Positions 1 to 8,945 of a DNA stretch of 64,000 nt are shown here, one piece after another. Position 1 is the stretch's first letter. Each line of letters begins with the position of its first letter. This DNA is from Prauserella cavernicola (lineage in GTDB: Bacteria > Actinomycetota > Actinomycetes > Mycobacteriales > Pseudonocardiaceae). The stretch is taken from assembly GCF_016595675.1 (NCBI RefSeq), contig NZ_JAENJH010000002.1:620001-684000 (forward strand), written 5' to 3'. Under the pieces are notes generated by a model. That model was not told the origin of the DNA. It ran no database searches and saw only the letters and a list, made by a program, of their open reading frames with translations. Both the position numbers and the translations under genes were made by a program.

Positions 1-813
1 GATGTTGGTGTAGGAGCTGCGGCCCTTGGTGACCACGTAGCCCTCGTCGTCCAGGTCCACCTGCCCGCGCACGAGCTGGCTGCGCGGGTCGTGCCCGATC
101 GCCACGAAGAACCCGCTCACGTCGAGCGTGGAGTCCTCGCCGGTGACGGTGTCGGTGACGCGCAGTCCGGAGACCTTGCCGTCACCGAGCACCTCGGCGA
201 CCTGCGAGTTCAGCTTCCAGTGGATCTTCTCGTTGGCCTTGGCCCGCTCGAGCATGATCTTGGAGGCGCGGAACTCCTCGCGGCGGTGGACGATCGTGAC
301 GGAGCGGGCGAACTTGGTCAGGAAGGTCGCCTCCTCCATCGCCGAGTCACCGCCGCCGACCACGGCGATGTCGTGGTCGCGGAAGAAGAAGCCGTCACAC
401 GTCGCACAGGACGAGACGCCTCGCCCGAGCAGCTCCTGCTCGCCGGGAACCCCCAGGTACCTCGCCGCCGCGCCCATCGCCAGCACGACCGCGCGGGCGG
501 CGTAGCGATTGCCGTTCGCGGTCACGTACTTCACCGGGCCGGTGAGGTCGAGCTCCTCGACGTCCTCGGTGCGCAGATCCGCACCGAACGCCTTGGCCTG
601 CTCGCGCATCTCCTCCATCAGGTCGGGCCCCTGAATGCCCGACCGGAAACCCGGGTAGTTCTCCACTTCGGTGGTGGTCATCAGCGCACCGCCGAACTGG
701 GAACCCTCGAACACCAGCGGCTCCAACTGCGCGCGCGCCGCATATACGGCGGCGGTGTACCCGGCGGGACCCGATCCAACGACGATCAGGTTCCGAACGT
801 CCTCTCCAGCCAC
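1..813 (-). CDS. trxB: Thioredoxin reductase (3' end cut by window edge)
   Basis: NADPH- and FAD-dependent enzyme that keeps cytoplasmic thioredoxin reduced. The GTG start at 813 has GGAGG 7 bases upstream. The FAD-binding motif GSGPAG lies at residues 13-18 and the redox-active CATC at residues 136-139, followed by DGFFF as in bacterial low-molecular-weight TrxB. The visible 271 codons lack roughly the last 50-60 residues of a normal 320-330-residue enzyme, which lie beyond base 1. A terminator separates it from the sigM-rsmA genes upstream, and it has its own SigR/SigH-like promoter. The sigM-rsmA-trxB order is that of mycobacteria. Confidence 0.95.
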   Translation of the reverse strand, partial: MAGEDVRNLIVVGSGPAGYTAAVYAARAQLEPLVFEGSQFGGALMTTTEVENYPGFRSGIQGPDLMEEMREQAKAFGADLRTEDVEELDLTGPVKYVTANGNRYAARAVVLAMGAAARYLGVPGEQELLGRGVSSCATCDGFFFRDHDIAVVGGGDSAMEEATFLTKFARSVTIVHRREEFRASKIMLERAKANEKIHWKLNSQVAEVLGDGKVSGLRVTDTVTGEDSTLDVSGFFVAIGHDPRSQLVRGQVDLDDEGYVVTKGRSSYTNI

Positions 814-852
814 CCGTGACCTCCGCTTCGACTACAACCTGCGTACCAGGCT

Positions 853-880
853 CAACACGATCGTAGGTGCGGGTGTTCCC
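853..880 (-). promoter_or_regulatory. SigR/SigH-type promoter of trxB
   Basis: Read on the minus strand, GGGAAC (875-880) is followed 18 bases later by GTTG (853-856). This fits the oxidative-stress ECF promoter consensus GGAAY-N18-GTT used by Streptomyces SigR and mycobacterial SigH, whose classic target is the thioredoxin system. It lies about 40 bases upstream of the trxB start. The assignment is by consensus match only; SigM itself, encoded just upstream, could also use a GGAAC-type -35. Confidence 0.6.
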
Positions 881-903
881 GACGTGACGCGGGCCGCTGC
901 CAA

Positions 904-946
904 AAGGGGGCCGTCGCTTCCGTGAGCTGGAAGCGACGACCCCCCT
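904..946 (-). terminator. Intrinsic terminator after rsmA
   Basis: A 10-bp perfect stem (912-921 with 929-938, 7-base loop) is extended by five G:C pairs (906-910 with 940-944) across one mismatch. On the minus strand it is followed by TTTT (902-905). It sits between the rsmA stop and the trxB promoter, so trxB is probably transcribed separately. Confidence 0.7.
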
Positions 947-964
947 TGGTGAGCGGTGCTGGTG

Positions 965-1723
965 CTAGCGGCCGATGGTCTCGTCTCGCAGCAGTCCCGG
1001 GTTGTCCGGACCGCAGTCGGGCGCGAGCGCCACGAGGCGGAACTGGGCCAGCTCACCCGTGGTGTAGAGCACGATCACGGCATCCTGGCCGTCGATCGTC
1101 GCCGGGCGGAAGCCGACCGGCTGCTTGGCCGGGTCGATCCCCGCTGCCTCGAGGCAGGCGTCCAGGTTCCGCCTGTTCTCGAGCGGCCCGAAGTCGCGCA
1201 CGTTGCTCACGGAGCCGACGGCAGAGCCGAGGTTGTTGTCGGTCAGCGCCAACGGTGCGTCGCTGCCCGGCGCGGTCGCCGACGGAGCGGGCTGCGCCAT
1301 CCCGTCGGTGGACTCGCTCGGAGTGTTCGGAGACACGATCACGACGGCGGCGACGACGGCGGCCGCGGCGGCCAGAAAGCCGGCTCCCCAGCCGGCTCGC
1401 TTGTTCCGCCGCTTGCGGGCCGCGTCGATGCTCACGACGTTGCCCGACCCTCGCGACTGTTGTTCCTGCTCGAGGGCGGCATCGAGCCTGGCCGCGAAGT
1501 GCGCGGGCATCGGCTCCACGGGTGCCGCGTCAATGCTCGCGAGGTCGGCGCTGGTCGCGTCGAGCGCGTCGAGGATCGCGCGGGCCTCCGGGTCGGTGTT
1601 CACCCGCGGCCACAGCTCGGCGGCTTCGCTTTCGCTAAGCACCCCGGCATGCAGATCAGCGAGCAAGTCGACAGACCACGGGGGGCCGACGGCCCCACCC
1701 GTCCCCCTGCTCTCGTCTGTCAT
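965..1723 (-). CDS. rsmA: Anti-sigma factor of SigM (RsmA-like)
   Basis: Predicted membrane-anchored anti-sigma factor holding the adjacent ECF sigma factor inactive. It has 252 residues: a cytoplasmic N-terminal region with a degenerate zinc-finger-like anti-sigma fold (residues ~17-60, no HxxxCxxC motif), a basic stretch KRRNKR (~104-109), one membrane segment (~112-131) and an Ala/Pro/Ser-rich outer domain. Its ATG overlaps the sigM stop as ATGA, implying translational coupling. Position and topology match M. tuberculosis Rv3912; the binding partner is inferred from the gene order. Confidence 0.8.
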   Translation of the reverse strand: MTDESRGTGGAVGPPWSVDLLADLHAGVLSESEAAELWPRVNTDPEARAILDALDATSADLASIDAAPVEPMPAHFAARLDAALEQEQQSRGSGNVVSIDAARKRRNKRAGWGAGFLAAAAAVVAAVVIVSPNTPSESTDGMAQPAPSATAPGSDAPLALTDNNLGSAVGSVSNVRDFGPLENRRNLDACLEAAGIDPAKQPVGFRPATIDGQDAVIVLYTTGELAQFRLVALAPDCGPDNPGLLRDETIGR

Positions 1724-2322
1724 CGTCCCTCCCCGTGTTTGCTTTCGTGAGTTGGGACGTCACCTTCTGGCTCGGGGTTCCGTAGATGCCCGAGAAGTTT
1801 CGCCAGCTTGCCGCGACCCCGAGCACACCTGCTCTTGACCGTGCCCTCCGCGATACCCAGCATCTTCGCGGTCTCGGCCACGGAGTAGCCCTCGACGTCC
1901 ACGAGCACGATCGGCACTCGCTGGTCCTCGGGGAGCTGGCTCAGCGCCTCCTTGATCACCAGCCTGGTCTCGCGTTCGGCCATCGAGTCGCGCGGCACGG
2001 CGGGCTCGTTGTGGCCCTGCTCCGGTAATGGCACCGTCGGCCTCGCCTGACGCCTGCGCACCCGGTCGAGGCAGGCGTTGACCACGATGCGGTGCAACCA
2101 CGTGGTCACCTGCGACTCGGCCCTGAAGTTCGCGGCGGCGCGAAACGCCGAGATGAACGCCTCCTGCAGCGCGTCGGCGGCCTCCTCCGGGTCGCGAACG
2201 GTGCGCAGTGCGACCGCCCACATTCGATCCCGGTGCCGCCTGACTATCTCGCTGAAAGCGTGTGGATCCCCTGCTGCGTGTGCCGCGATGAGATCGGCAT
2301 CAGTAGGCGCTGCTGCGGTCAC
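1720..2322 (-). CDS. sigM: ECF RNA polymerase sigma factor SigM
   Basis: Extracytoplasmic-function sigma factor, 200 residues. Region 2 (around DALQEAFISAFR and TTWLHRIVVNACLD) binds core polymerase and the -10 element. Region 4 (LPEDQR to GTVKSRCARGR) is the helix-turn-helix for the -35. I chose GTG at 2322 because the typical sigma-70 region 2 start follows directly and a -10-like TAGTCT lies 7 bases upstream. An upstream in-frame start would add 30 residues unlike the family. It follows the pseudokinase gene by 31 bases and overlaps rsmA by four. Confidence 0.9.
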   Translation of the reverse strand: MTAAAPTDADLIAAHAAGDPHAFSEIVRRHRDRMWAVALRTVRDPEEAADALQEAFISAFRAAANFRAESQVTTWLHRIVVNACLDRVRRRQARPTVPLPEQGHNEPAVPRDSMAERETRLVIKEALSQLPEDQRVPIVLVDVEGYSVAETAKMLGIAEGTVKSRCARGRGKLAKLLGHLRNPEPEGDVPTHESKHGEGR

Positions 2323-2329
2323 CCGGAAG

Positions 2330-2335
2330 AGACTA
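2330..2335 (-). promoter_or_regulatory. -10 element of a leaderless sigM promoter
   Basis: TAGTCT on the minus strand ends 7 bases before the sigM GTG, the spacing expected when transcription starts at the start codon. No Shine-Dalgarno sequence precedes this GTG. It would let sigM be expressed independently of the murJ-pseudokinase transcript. Confidence 0.45.
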
Positions 2336-2353
2336 CTAAGACCTGGTGATCTC

Positions 2354-3934
2354 TTATCCGGCAGGCAGGAAGGCCAGTTCGCCGAACTCGGAGACGAACT
2401 CGGGCTCCTCACCGGACAGCGAGGTGATCCAGACGATCACGTACTGCGACGAGGTCGGCTCCTGCAGGTCGATCTCCGTCTCGGTGCCCTCGATGGTGCC
2501 CGATCCGACCACCTGCGTGGCGTCGAGCGCGGGCTCCGGCTCGTCGGCGACGCGGATCTCGACGTTGGTTCCGGGGCTGACCGCGGTGATCTTCACGGCC
2601 GCGAGCTCCAGCGGTGAGTCGAACGTCGCGACCAGGCCGACACCGGTTTTGAAGGTCGGGAACTGCTGCTGGTACTCGTCGGTGCGCCAGATCGTGGTCG
2701 GGTCGCCGTCGGTCGCCCTCGCCGCGTTGGCGACGCTGTCGCCCTCGCCCTCGGGGTTGTAGACCGTGATGTCGCTCGGCGCCACCGGTTCGCCGTTGCC
2801 CGGCGGCGGCGCCGGCGGCGGCTGGTTCTGCTCCGGCGGCGGTTCCTGCTGCGTCGGCGTGGGATCCGCGAGGTTGACGGGCGGGCCGCTGCTGCCGCTG
2901 TCGTCCTGGAAGAAGCTGATCGCCATCATGCCCAGCCAGGCGAGGATGCCCACCACGGCGACCACGAGCACGGTGACGCCGAGCGCGAGCTTTCGCCGCC
3001 TCGCCGCGTCCTTGACCGGCTTCTTCGTGGTCCAGACGCCGCCGTCGGTGTCGACGTTGGGGTCTTTGGCGATGTACTGGGTGCGCTCGGCCTCCTCTGC
3101 GGCCTCGTCGAGCACGCGCAGGATCGCCGCGCTGGTCCGGATGCCGCCGTGGCCGCCGTCCTCGATGGTGCGGACCGCGAGCGCCGACAGCTCCTGAGGG
3201 ACCCTCGGCTCCAGCGAACGGGCCGGGACGACACGGCCCGTCGGCGAGCGCGGTGCGGCAGGCACGGCCGGCGGCCCGCCATCCAGCGCCCAGCGGCCGG
3301 TGAGCAGCAGGTAGAGCACGGCGCCGAGCGCCTTGACGTCGTCGCGCAGCGTCGCGTCGGGCAGCGGGCCTGGGAACGCGAGCCGCAGCCTGCCGTCCGG
3401 GGTCAGCCGGAGCCGCTGCGGATGGTCGAGACCCAGCACGAGACCGGACTGGTGCGCGAGCTCGACGGACTCGGCGAGCGCCTGCACCATCCGCGCGGCC
3501 GTACCCGGCTCGACGGGGCGCTCCGCGACGAGGTCGATGAGGTCGGTGCCTTTGGTCCACTCCGCCACGACGATGCCGAGCAGCCCCTCGCTGGACGAGA
3601 TGCCGTTGCCGAGGCTGAGCACGTCGAGCACCCTGGCGACGCCGGCGTGGTTGAACTTGGCGGCGTGAGCGGCGCGTTCGAGCGTGCGCCTGCCCAACCG
3701 GGCGGCCTCCGCGTCGGCCGGGTCGCCGACCAGCATGGTCAGCGCGACGTCCCGGCGCAGCTGCCCGTCCCTGGCCCTCCAGAGGTGGGCGCCCGCACGC
3801 TCGTCGATGCCGAACTGTGCGAGCAGCCGGTACCGGCCGTCGCCGACGACGCCGCCGGGCGCCAGGGAGCCACCCCGCGTACTCGTGCTCACCGCGCCGG
3901 ACCCCCTGCCTTCGCTCGACGACACGTTTCCCAC
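2354..3934 (-). CDS. MurJ-associated membrane pseudokinase with discoidin-like outer domain
   Basis: Homologue of the C-terminal half of mycobacterial MviN (Rv3910), here a separate 526-residue protein. Residues ~33-280 have a Ser/Thr kinase fold, but the catalytic marks are gone: the VAIK lysine is replaced (VALTML), the HRD loop reads GLDHPQRL and DFG reads AFPG. It is therefore a pseudokinase, in mycobacteria a docking partner for the FHA protein FhaA that controls MurJ. One membrane segment (~312-338) is followed by a Pro/Gln linker and a beta-rich F5/8-type (discoidin-like) domain outside. The GTG at 3934 is used here; GTG at 3892, preceded by AGGGGG, is an equally good start. Confidence 0.85.
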   Translation of the reverse strand: MGNVSSSEGRGSGAVSTSTRGGSLAPGGVVGDGRYRLLAQFGIDERAGAHLWRARDGQLRRDVALTMLVGDPADAEAARLGRRTLERAAHAAKFNHAGVARVLDVLSLGNGISSSEGLLGIVVAEWTKGTDLIDLVAERPVEPGTAARMVQALAESVELAHQSGLVLGLDHPQRLRLTPDGRLRLAFPGPLPDATLRDDVKALGAVLYLLLTGRWALDGGPPAVPAAPRSPTGRVVPARSLEPRVPQELSALAVRTIEDGGHGGIRTSAAILRVLDEAAEEAERTQYIAKDPNVDTDGGVWTTKKPVKDAARRRKLALGVTVLVVAVVGILAWLGMMAISFFQDDSGSSGPPVNLADPTPTQQEPPPEQNQPPPAPPPGNGEPVAPSDITVYNPEGEGDSVANAARATDGDPTTIWRTDEYQQQFPTFKTGVGLVATFDSPLELAAVKITAVSPGTNVEIRVADEPEPALDATQVVGSGTIEGTETEIDLQEPTSSQYVIVWITSLSGEEPEFVSEFGELAFLPAG

Positions 3935-3967
3935 GAGGGTACGTGAACACCCGATGCGAGACGCACC

Positions 3968-6172
3968 TTATGCGCGCCGCACCATTCGGGTGATCCTGCG
4001 GGTCACCGGGGTGAGCTCGTCGACCTTGAGTGCGATCAGTACCCCGAACGAGACACCCATACCGACGACTCCCTGCAGAATCAGCTTCACCCACGCGCCC
4101 AACACAGGGCCCAGCGCGTCGGGAACCAGCATCCCCGCCAGCACCGCGGCGAGCGCGCCGAGCCCGCTCGCGACGACGGTGAACAGGATGACGCCGAGCA
4201 CGCGCTTGCTGCGCAGGTTGCCGAGTTTCACCCACAGCCAGACCTGGCCGAGCACGGCGCCCACCACGAAGACCAGCGAGTTCACCATCATCACGCCGAG
4301 CACGACGTTCACCGGGGCCAGCTGCGCCGAGGCGAGGTAGAGGAGCGGGATCTTCACCGCCGTCATCACGACCATGATCAGCGTGGGCGTGCGCGAGTCC
4401 TTCATCGCGTAGAAGACGCGCATCTGGAGCATCACCAGCGCGTACGGCAGCAGGCCGAACGCCGAGACCGCGAGGGCCTGGCCGAGTCGTTGTGCGTCGT
4501 CGACCGAGCCCTTGCCGAGCGCGAACAGCGCGATACCGATCGAGGTGCCCGCCACCGCCATCACGGCCGAGACCGGCAGCAGCAGCAGAGTGGTGAGCCG
4601 GGAGCCGTACGACAGGTCGCCGATCAGCCTGCGGAAGTCGTTGTCGGCGGCGGCCCGGCTCATCTTCGGCATCAGCGCGGTCAGCAGCGAGACGCCGATG
4701 ACGCCGTAGGGCAGCTGGAACAGCAGCCACGCGTTGGAGTAGATCGAGGGTCCACCGGCTGCGCCCGCGGTCAGCACCCTGGTGTTGACGACCATGCCGA
4801 TCTGGCTCACCACGACATAGCCGAGGATCCACAGGGCGAGCCCGCCGAACTCCTTGAGCCGCTCGTCCAGACCCCAGCGCCACTTGAACCGGAACCCGGA
4901 GCGGCGCAGCGCGGGCAGCAGGAACATCGCCTGCGCCACCATCGCGGTGAGCACGCCGACGCCGAGCACGAGCACCTTGGGGTCGCTCATCTCGGTCGGG
5001 ATGATCGTCGGGTCCCCTGGGACCAGCGCGAACGCGCCGATCGTCGCGAAGATGACCAGGTTGTTGATCACCGGTGCCCACTGGGCCGGCCCGAAGATCT
5101 GCTTGGCGTTGAGGATCGCCGAGAGCACCGCGAAGAGCCCGTAGAAGAGCAGACCGGGCAGCAACAGGTAGGCGAACCACGTCGCGAGCTGCGGATTGGC
5201 CTCGCCGGTGTCGTCCATCAGCAACGACGTCAGCCATGGGGCCGCCGCGACGGACAGCACCGTGCCGACACCGAGGATCGTCACCGCCATCGTCAGCAGG
5301 CGCTGGGTGTAGGACTCGCCGCCGTCCTTGTCGTCCTGCGACCGGACCAGCAGTGGCACCACCACACTGGTCAGCACGCCGCCGAGCAGCAGCTCGTTGA
5401 TGATCAGCGGGAGCGTGTTGGCGACGGTGAACGAGTCGTAGAGCACGCCGAGCGTCGCGACCCAGGCGAGCATCACCTTCCACGCGAAGCCGGTGATACG
5501 GCTGGTCAGCGTGGCGATGGCCATGCGGCCGCTGGCGCGCGCGAGTGACGGCGCCTTCGCGGGCGCCTCGGCGGGTTCGTCCAGCTGGACCGCGGGTAGC
5601 CGCTCGCCGATCTCGGTCGGCCGGGGGCCGTCCAGGATCCGCGGCATCATCCGCGTGGCGAACTCGTCGTACGGCCTCAGCATGTCCGGGTCGGCAGCGG
5701 GCCAGCGCACGCCGGGGGGAACACCCCGCTCGCGCGGGATGTACATCGTGGACTCGCTGGGTTGCGGGGGCGGTCCGCCCCGCTGTGGAGGCTCGCCCTC
5801 CTGCCGCCACGGCCGCACCGGCTGTTCCCTGCGCTGCTGCTCGGGAGGACGTCCCCGGCGCGGCGGGCCTTGCGGAGGCGGTCCCGGTGGCGGTTGCTGC
5901 TGAGGGGGCGGCTGCTGTTGTGGCGGCCTCGGCGGCACGCGTCGCGTCGCCGGCGGCGGGCCCGGCCTGCCCTGCTGACCGCGATGAGGTGGCGGGTGGC
6001 CGTTCTCGCGGGGGTCGGGAGGTGGTTGCCTGCGGTCGGGTGGGGGCGGTTGCCTTCGTGGCGGAGCGTCCGGCGGGGGGCGGCGTCCTGACCGTGACGG
6101 AGGGGGCACCCGGTCAGGACGCGGAGGCCTCCCGGCGCGCTCTGGCGGCAGGCCCGGCTCTCTGTCCAACAC
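3968..6172 (-). CDS. murJ: Lipid II flippase MurJ
   Basis: Moves lipid II across the cytoplasmic membrane for peptidoglycan synthesis. The 734-residue protein has an N-terminal region of ~200 residues extremely rich in Pro, Arg and Gln (presumably cytoplasmic and disordered). It is followed by the MurJ/MviN membrane domain, starting near ATLTSRITGFAWKVMLAW, with about 14 hydrophobic segments. The GTG start is the first start codon after an upstream in-frame stop. The pseudokinase follows 33 bases downstream; in mycobacteria these two are one polypeptide. The DUF6049 gene ends 79 bases upstream. Confidence 0.92.
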   Translation of the reverse strand: MLDREPGLPPERAGRPPRPDRVPPPSRSGRRPPPDAPPRRQPPPPDRRQPPPDPRENGHPPPHRGQQGRPGPPPATRRVPPRPPQQQPPPQQQPPPGPPPQGPPRRGRPPEQQRREQPVRPWRQEGEPPQRGGPPPQPSESTMYIPRERGVPPGVRWPAADPDMLRPYDEFATRMMPRILDGPRPTEIGERLPAVQLDEPAEAPAKAPSLARASGRMAIATLTSRITGFAWKVMLAWVATLGVLYDSFTVANTLPLIINELLLGGVLTSVVVPLLVRSQDDKDGGESYTQRLLTMAVTILGVGTVLSVAAAPWLTSLLMDDTGEANPQLATWFAYLLLPGLLFYGLFAVLSAILNAKQIFGPAQWAPVINNLVIFATIGAFALVPGDPTIIPTEMSDPKVLVLGVGVLTAMVAQAMFLLPALRRSGFRFKWRWGLDERLKEFGGLALWILGYVVVSQIGMVVNTRVLTAGAAGGPSIYSNAWLLFQLPYGVIGVSLLTALMPKMSRAAADNDFRRLIGDLSYGSRLTTLLLLPVSAVMAVAGTSIGIALFALGKGSVDDAQRLGQALAVSAFGLLPYALVMLQMRVFYAMKDSRTPTLIMVVMTAVKIPLLYLASAQLAPVNVVLGVMMVNSLVFVVGAVLGQVWLWVKLGNLRSKRVLGVILFTVVASGLGALAAVLAGMLVPDALGPVLGAWVKLILQGVVGMGVSFGVLIALKVDELTPVTRRITRMVRRA

Positions 6173-6251
6173 GTCCCAATCCGTCGGTGGTGCTGCTTGG
6201 TCGATTCAGGGTAATCCGGGACCGGCCCAAATCTGGAGGCCTATCGGACTA

Positions 6252-8333
6252 CTACCGCTGCTTCGACTTCACCCGACGGTAGATGCGCCGTCCGGAGAGC
6301 AGCACGAGCGCTCCCGCCGCTGTGGCGGTGAGCACGACGGTGACGATGCCGAGCTCGCTCGACGAGAAGTCCAGCCGGGCGGGAGTGCCCAGCTCGGTGC
6401 CGCCCGGCGTGGTCAGCGAGACGTCGAGGTTGAACCGCCCCGAACGCAGCGCCTCGGCGGGGATGTACTGCGGGATCTTGCTGTTCGCCGACAGCAGCGA
6501 GTCCGGCACGTGTGCCGGTCGCAGACCCGCGCTGTTCTCCAGCTTGATGCGCACCGTGATGGACACGGGCAGCGAGTTGCTCAGTGTCACCGGCAGTGGG
6601 CTGGACCCGGACGCCAGTGACACCGACTGCGAGAGCGTGGTGACCGTGACCTGCCTGCGCAGGGCGTTGAGCTGCGCGGTGGCGGTCTCGGCCGCCGCCC
6701 TGCCCTGGCGCGCGCTGGCCTGCCACGCGGTCGACGTCGCGCGCAGCACCGCGTTGTGCAGCGGCTGGATCAGCGCGGCGGGCTGGACCTGCCTGGTCGG
6801 GTCCACGTCCATCGCGCCCTGCAGGTCGGCGGCGACACCCTCCAGTTCGGAGAGCTCGCCGATGACGTCGCCGGGCACGCCGAACGTGCCGTCGAGCGAG
6901 TCGCCGTCGCCGTTCGTGGCCGTGTCGGTGGTGCCGGGCTCGGCGAGCAGGGCGTCGAGCGAGGTGGGCTCGACCATCCCGGCCGCTTGCAGGCCCGCGT
7001 AGGAGTCGAGGAACGAGACGAGCTCGCCGACCGGTGCATCCCAGCGGCGCGGCGGCGCCACCAGCACCGGGCCGTCCACCTGCTCGCCCAAGCCGGCGCG
7101 GAACGCGAGCGCGGCGATGCCGTCCTGGGTCGTGATCGCCGGCTGGTCGGCGGGAGTCTGCGCGCTCGCGGCGTCGCTGCGCGGGCGGGTGAGCGCGCCC
7201 GACACCAGCGGGTCGTACGGCAGCGACCGCACGTCGGGCCGCTCGCCGCCCGGCTGGTCGGGATCGGTGATCAGGGTGTTGACACCCGACTCGGAGACCC
7301 TGGTCAGCGTGGTCTCGTCCAGCGAGCTGCCCGGCCACACCACGCCCGGCTTCGGCTGCACGCCGAGCTTCTGCAGGATCGACGTGCCGTTGACCGCGGT
7401 GCCAACCAGGTCGACGTCCGTCCTGATCTTGGAGGCGGCGTTGAGGTCCGCGTCGGCGTAGGGCAGCTGGATCACGCAGTGCGAGGCGACGAGCTCCCGC
7501 AGCTTCTCCAGCCAGCCCGCCGCGGCGTCCCGGCCGGAACCCGGCACGTCACCCGAAGGCGTGCGCACCTCGTAACCCCTGCTCATCAGCTCGACCGTGT
7601 CGAGCAGCTCGGGGTCGATCGCGAAGCACAGGGAACCGAACACGGCCGGGTTGTCGCGCTGCGAGGCAGCGGCGGCCACCAGCGCGTCGAGCCTGCCGCC
7701 CGGCTTCAGCTCACCGGCGAGGCCGTCGTCGGCCAGGGTCAGCGGGGCGCCGAGCGCAGCCGAGACGACATCGGGCTTGCTCCCCGTGATAGGCCACAGC
7801 ATCGACACGCTCGCGGGCGGGACCTCGCTCGGCGGGTCGATCACGGGCAGCAGCGTGCTCACCGCGGCCAGCCGCGCGGCCCCGCCGTAGGCAGGCGTGC
7901 CGTTGACGTTGACCAGCAGCGGGTATACCCCGGGCGAGCTGAGCGGCAGGGTCTCGATCGGCACGTCCAGCGTGACGGGCGCGGTGTCGCCGGGGCGCAG
8001 CGTGTCGGCGATGCCGACCCACTCGGTGGTGCCAGAGTCGGTGGGCGGCGGGTCGCCGAGGGTCTGGTCCAGCTCGTCCTCGGTGGTCTGGGCCGCACCG
8101 AGCTGGAGCCTGGCGACGATGTCGGTGATCGGCCGGTCGCCCACGTTCGTGACCGTGGCCTGGACCTGCAGCGTGTCGTCCTGCGGAGTGACCACGCGCG
8201 GGCTGAGCTGCTCGACGTCCAACTCGAGCCAGTTCGGCGCGTCGAGTGGCTGCGCGGTCGCGCTCGTCGCACCGAACAGTCCCTGCGCGACGAGGAACGC
8301 CACTGCCAGCGCGAGTGCGCTGAGCCTTTTCAC
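6252..8333 (-). CDS. DUF6049 family secreted, membrane-anchored protein
   Basis: Conserved actinobacterial protein of unknown biochemical function, equivalent in position to Rv3909 beside murJ. The 693 residues start with a signal peptide (~1-28, ending SATAQP). A long extracytoplasmic region follows, with an Ig-like N-terminal part (VQATVTNVGDRPI) and a middle part whose repeated AAA/LVA strands suggest a barrel-like domain. The C-terminus has a single membrane helix (~660-680) and a basic tail ending KSKQR. Co-occurrence with murJ suggests an envelope role; that is inference. GTG start; 7 bases after the mutT4-like gene. Confidence 0.85.
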   Translation of the reverse strand: MKRLSALALAVAFLVAQGLFGATSATAQPLDAPNWLELDVEQLSPRVVTPQDDTLQVQATVTNVGDRPITDIVARLQLGAAQTTEDELDQTLGDPPPTDSGTTEWVGIADTLRPGDTAPVTLDVPIETLPLSSPGVYPLLVNVNGTPAYGGAARLAAVSTLLPVIDPPSEVPPASVSMLWPITGSKPDVVSAALGAPLTLADDGLAGELKPGGRLDALVAAAASQRDNPAVFGSLCFAIDPELLDTVELMSRGYEVRTPSGDVPGSGRDAAAGWLEKLRELVASHCVIQLPYADADLNAASKIRTDVDLVGTAVNGTSILQKLGVQPKPGVVWPGSSLDETTLTRVSESGVNTLITDPDQPGGERPDVRSLPYDPLVSGALTRPRSDAASAQTPADQPAITTQDGIAALAFRAGLGEQVDGPVLVAPPRRWDAPVGELVSFLDSYAGLQAAGMVEPTSLDALLAEPGTTDTATNGDGDSLDGTFGVPGDVIGELSELEGVAADLQGAMDVDPTRQVQPAALIQPLHNAVLRATSTAWQASARQGRAAAETATAQLNALRRQVTVTTLSQSVSLASGSSPLPVTLSNSLPVSITVRIKLENSAGLRPAHVPDSLLSANSKIPQYIPAEALRSGRFNLDVSLTTPGGTELGTPARLDFSSSELGIVTVVLTATAAGALVLLSGRRIYRRVKSKQR

Positions 8334-8340
8334 TGCCTAC

Positions 8341-8844
8341 TCACTCCGGTGCTCGCTCGAACATCTCACGGGCCTTGCGCACGAGCTTGCGCTCGTCGGC
8401 GTAGGCGAGCCTGCCCTCCAGCTCGGGTAGCGCAACCCACGCCACCTCGGTGACCTCGACGTCCTCGTCGGACAGCTCACCGCCGCCTGCTTCGAGGAGA
8501 AAATGATGCACCGTCTTGTGGACCCTCCTGCGCTCGGCCACGAACCAGTAGTCGATCGTGCCGAGCGGGCGGAGCACGTGCGCGGTGATGCCGGTCTCCT
8601 CCTTCACCTCGCGCACGGCGGTCTCCTCGGTGGTCTCGCCGTCCTCGATGTGCCCCTTCGGCAGCGACCACAGGAGCCTGCCCTGCCGGTCGAGCCTGCC
8701 GATGAGCACCGCGTACTCCCGGTCGGTGTCGACCACCAACCCGCCTGCCGAGGTCTCGTTCACAGTGGTCAGCCGCCTACCACGACGACGCCGGGACCGG
8801 CGTCCCGGTTTTGCGCCACCGGAGCGACCGGCCGATCCAGGCAT
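8341..8844 (-). CDS. NUDIX hydrolase (MutT4-like)
   Basis: Nucleoside-diphosphate-linked hydrolase of 167 residues. The Nudix box runs from GHIEDGE to REVKEETGI (residues ~64-86) with all metal-binding glutamates present. The N-terminus is a strongly basic tail ([11 protein letters not shown], ~14-24). Position next to pcnA and DUF6049 matches M. tuberculosis mutT4 (Rv3908). The substrate (oxidised nucleotides or another dinucleotide) cannot be read from sequence. ATG at 8844 lies 6 bases after TAGCAT, so the message is probably leaderless. It is the first gene of the minus-strand unit leading to murJ and sigM. Confidence 0.88.
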   Translation of the reverse strand: MPGSAGRSGGAKPGRRSRRRRGRRLTTVNETSAGGLVVDTDREYAVLIGRLDRQGRLLWSLPKGHIEDGETTEETAVREVKEETGITAHVLRPLGTIDYWFVAERRRVHKTVHHFLLEAGGGELSDEDVEVTEVAWVALPELEGRLAYADERKLVRKAREMFERAPE

Positions 8845-8850
8845 GCTGCG

Positions 8851-8856
8851 ATGCTA
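8851..8856 (-). promoter_or_regulatory. -10 element of the NUDIX-murJ-sigM unit
   Basis: TAGCAT on the minus strand ends 6 bases before the ATG at 8844, in the roughly 100-base divergent region shared with pcnA. No Shine-Dalgarno precedes the ATG, consistent with leaderless transcription. Confidence 0.45.
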
Positions 8857-8945
8857 GAGCAAACGGTGACGCCGGTACGCTGGCTTCTCGTGTCCGTGTT
8901 GATCCGTTTGTGTTGTAAGGGAACCGCGTCGGGGGTGGGATCGGC

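Noticed and set aside
4490-5548. Long plus-strand frame antisense to murJ
   Set aside because: Composition is dominated by His/Arg/Gln/Asp from reversed codons, with no ribosome binding site and no recognisable motif.
2409-5810. Very long open frame overlapping murJ and the pseudokinase in another frame of the same strand
   Set aside because: High-GC shadow: Arg/Ala/Gly-rich low-complexity translation with no domain, while the overlapping frames encode MurJ and the pseudokinase.
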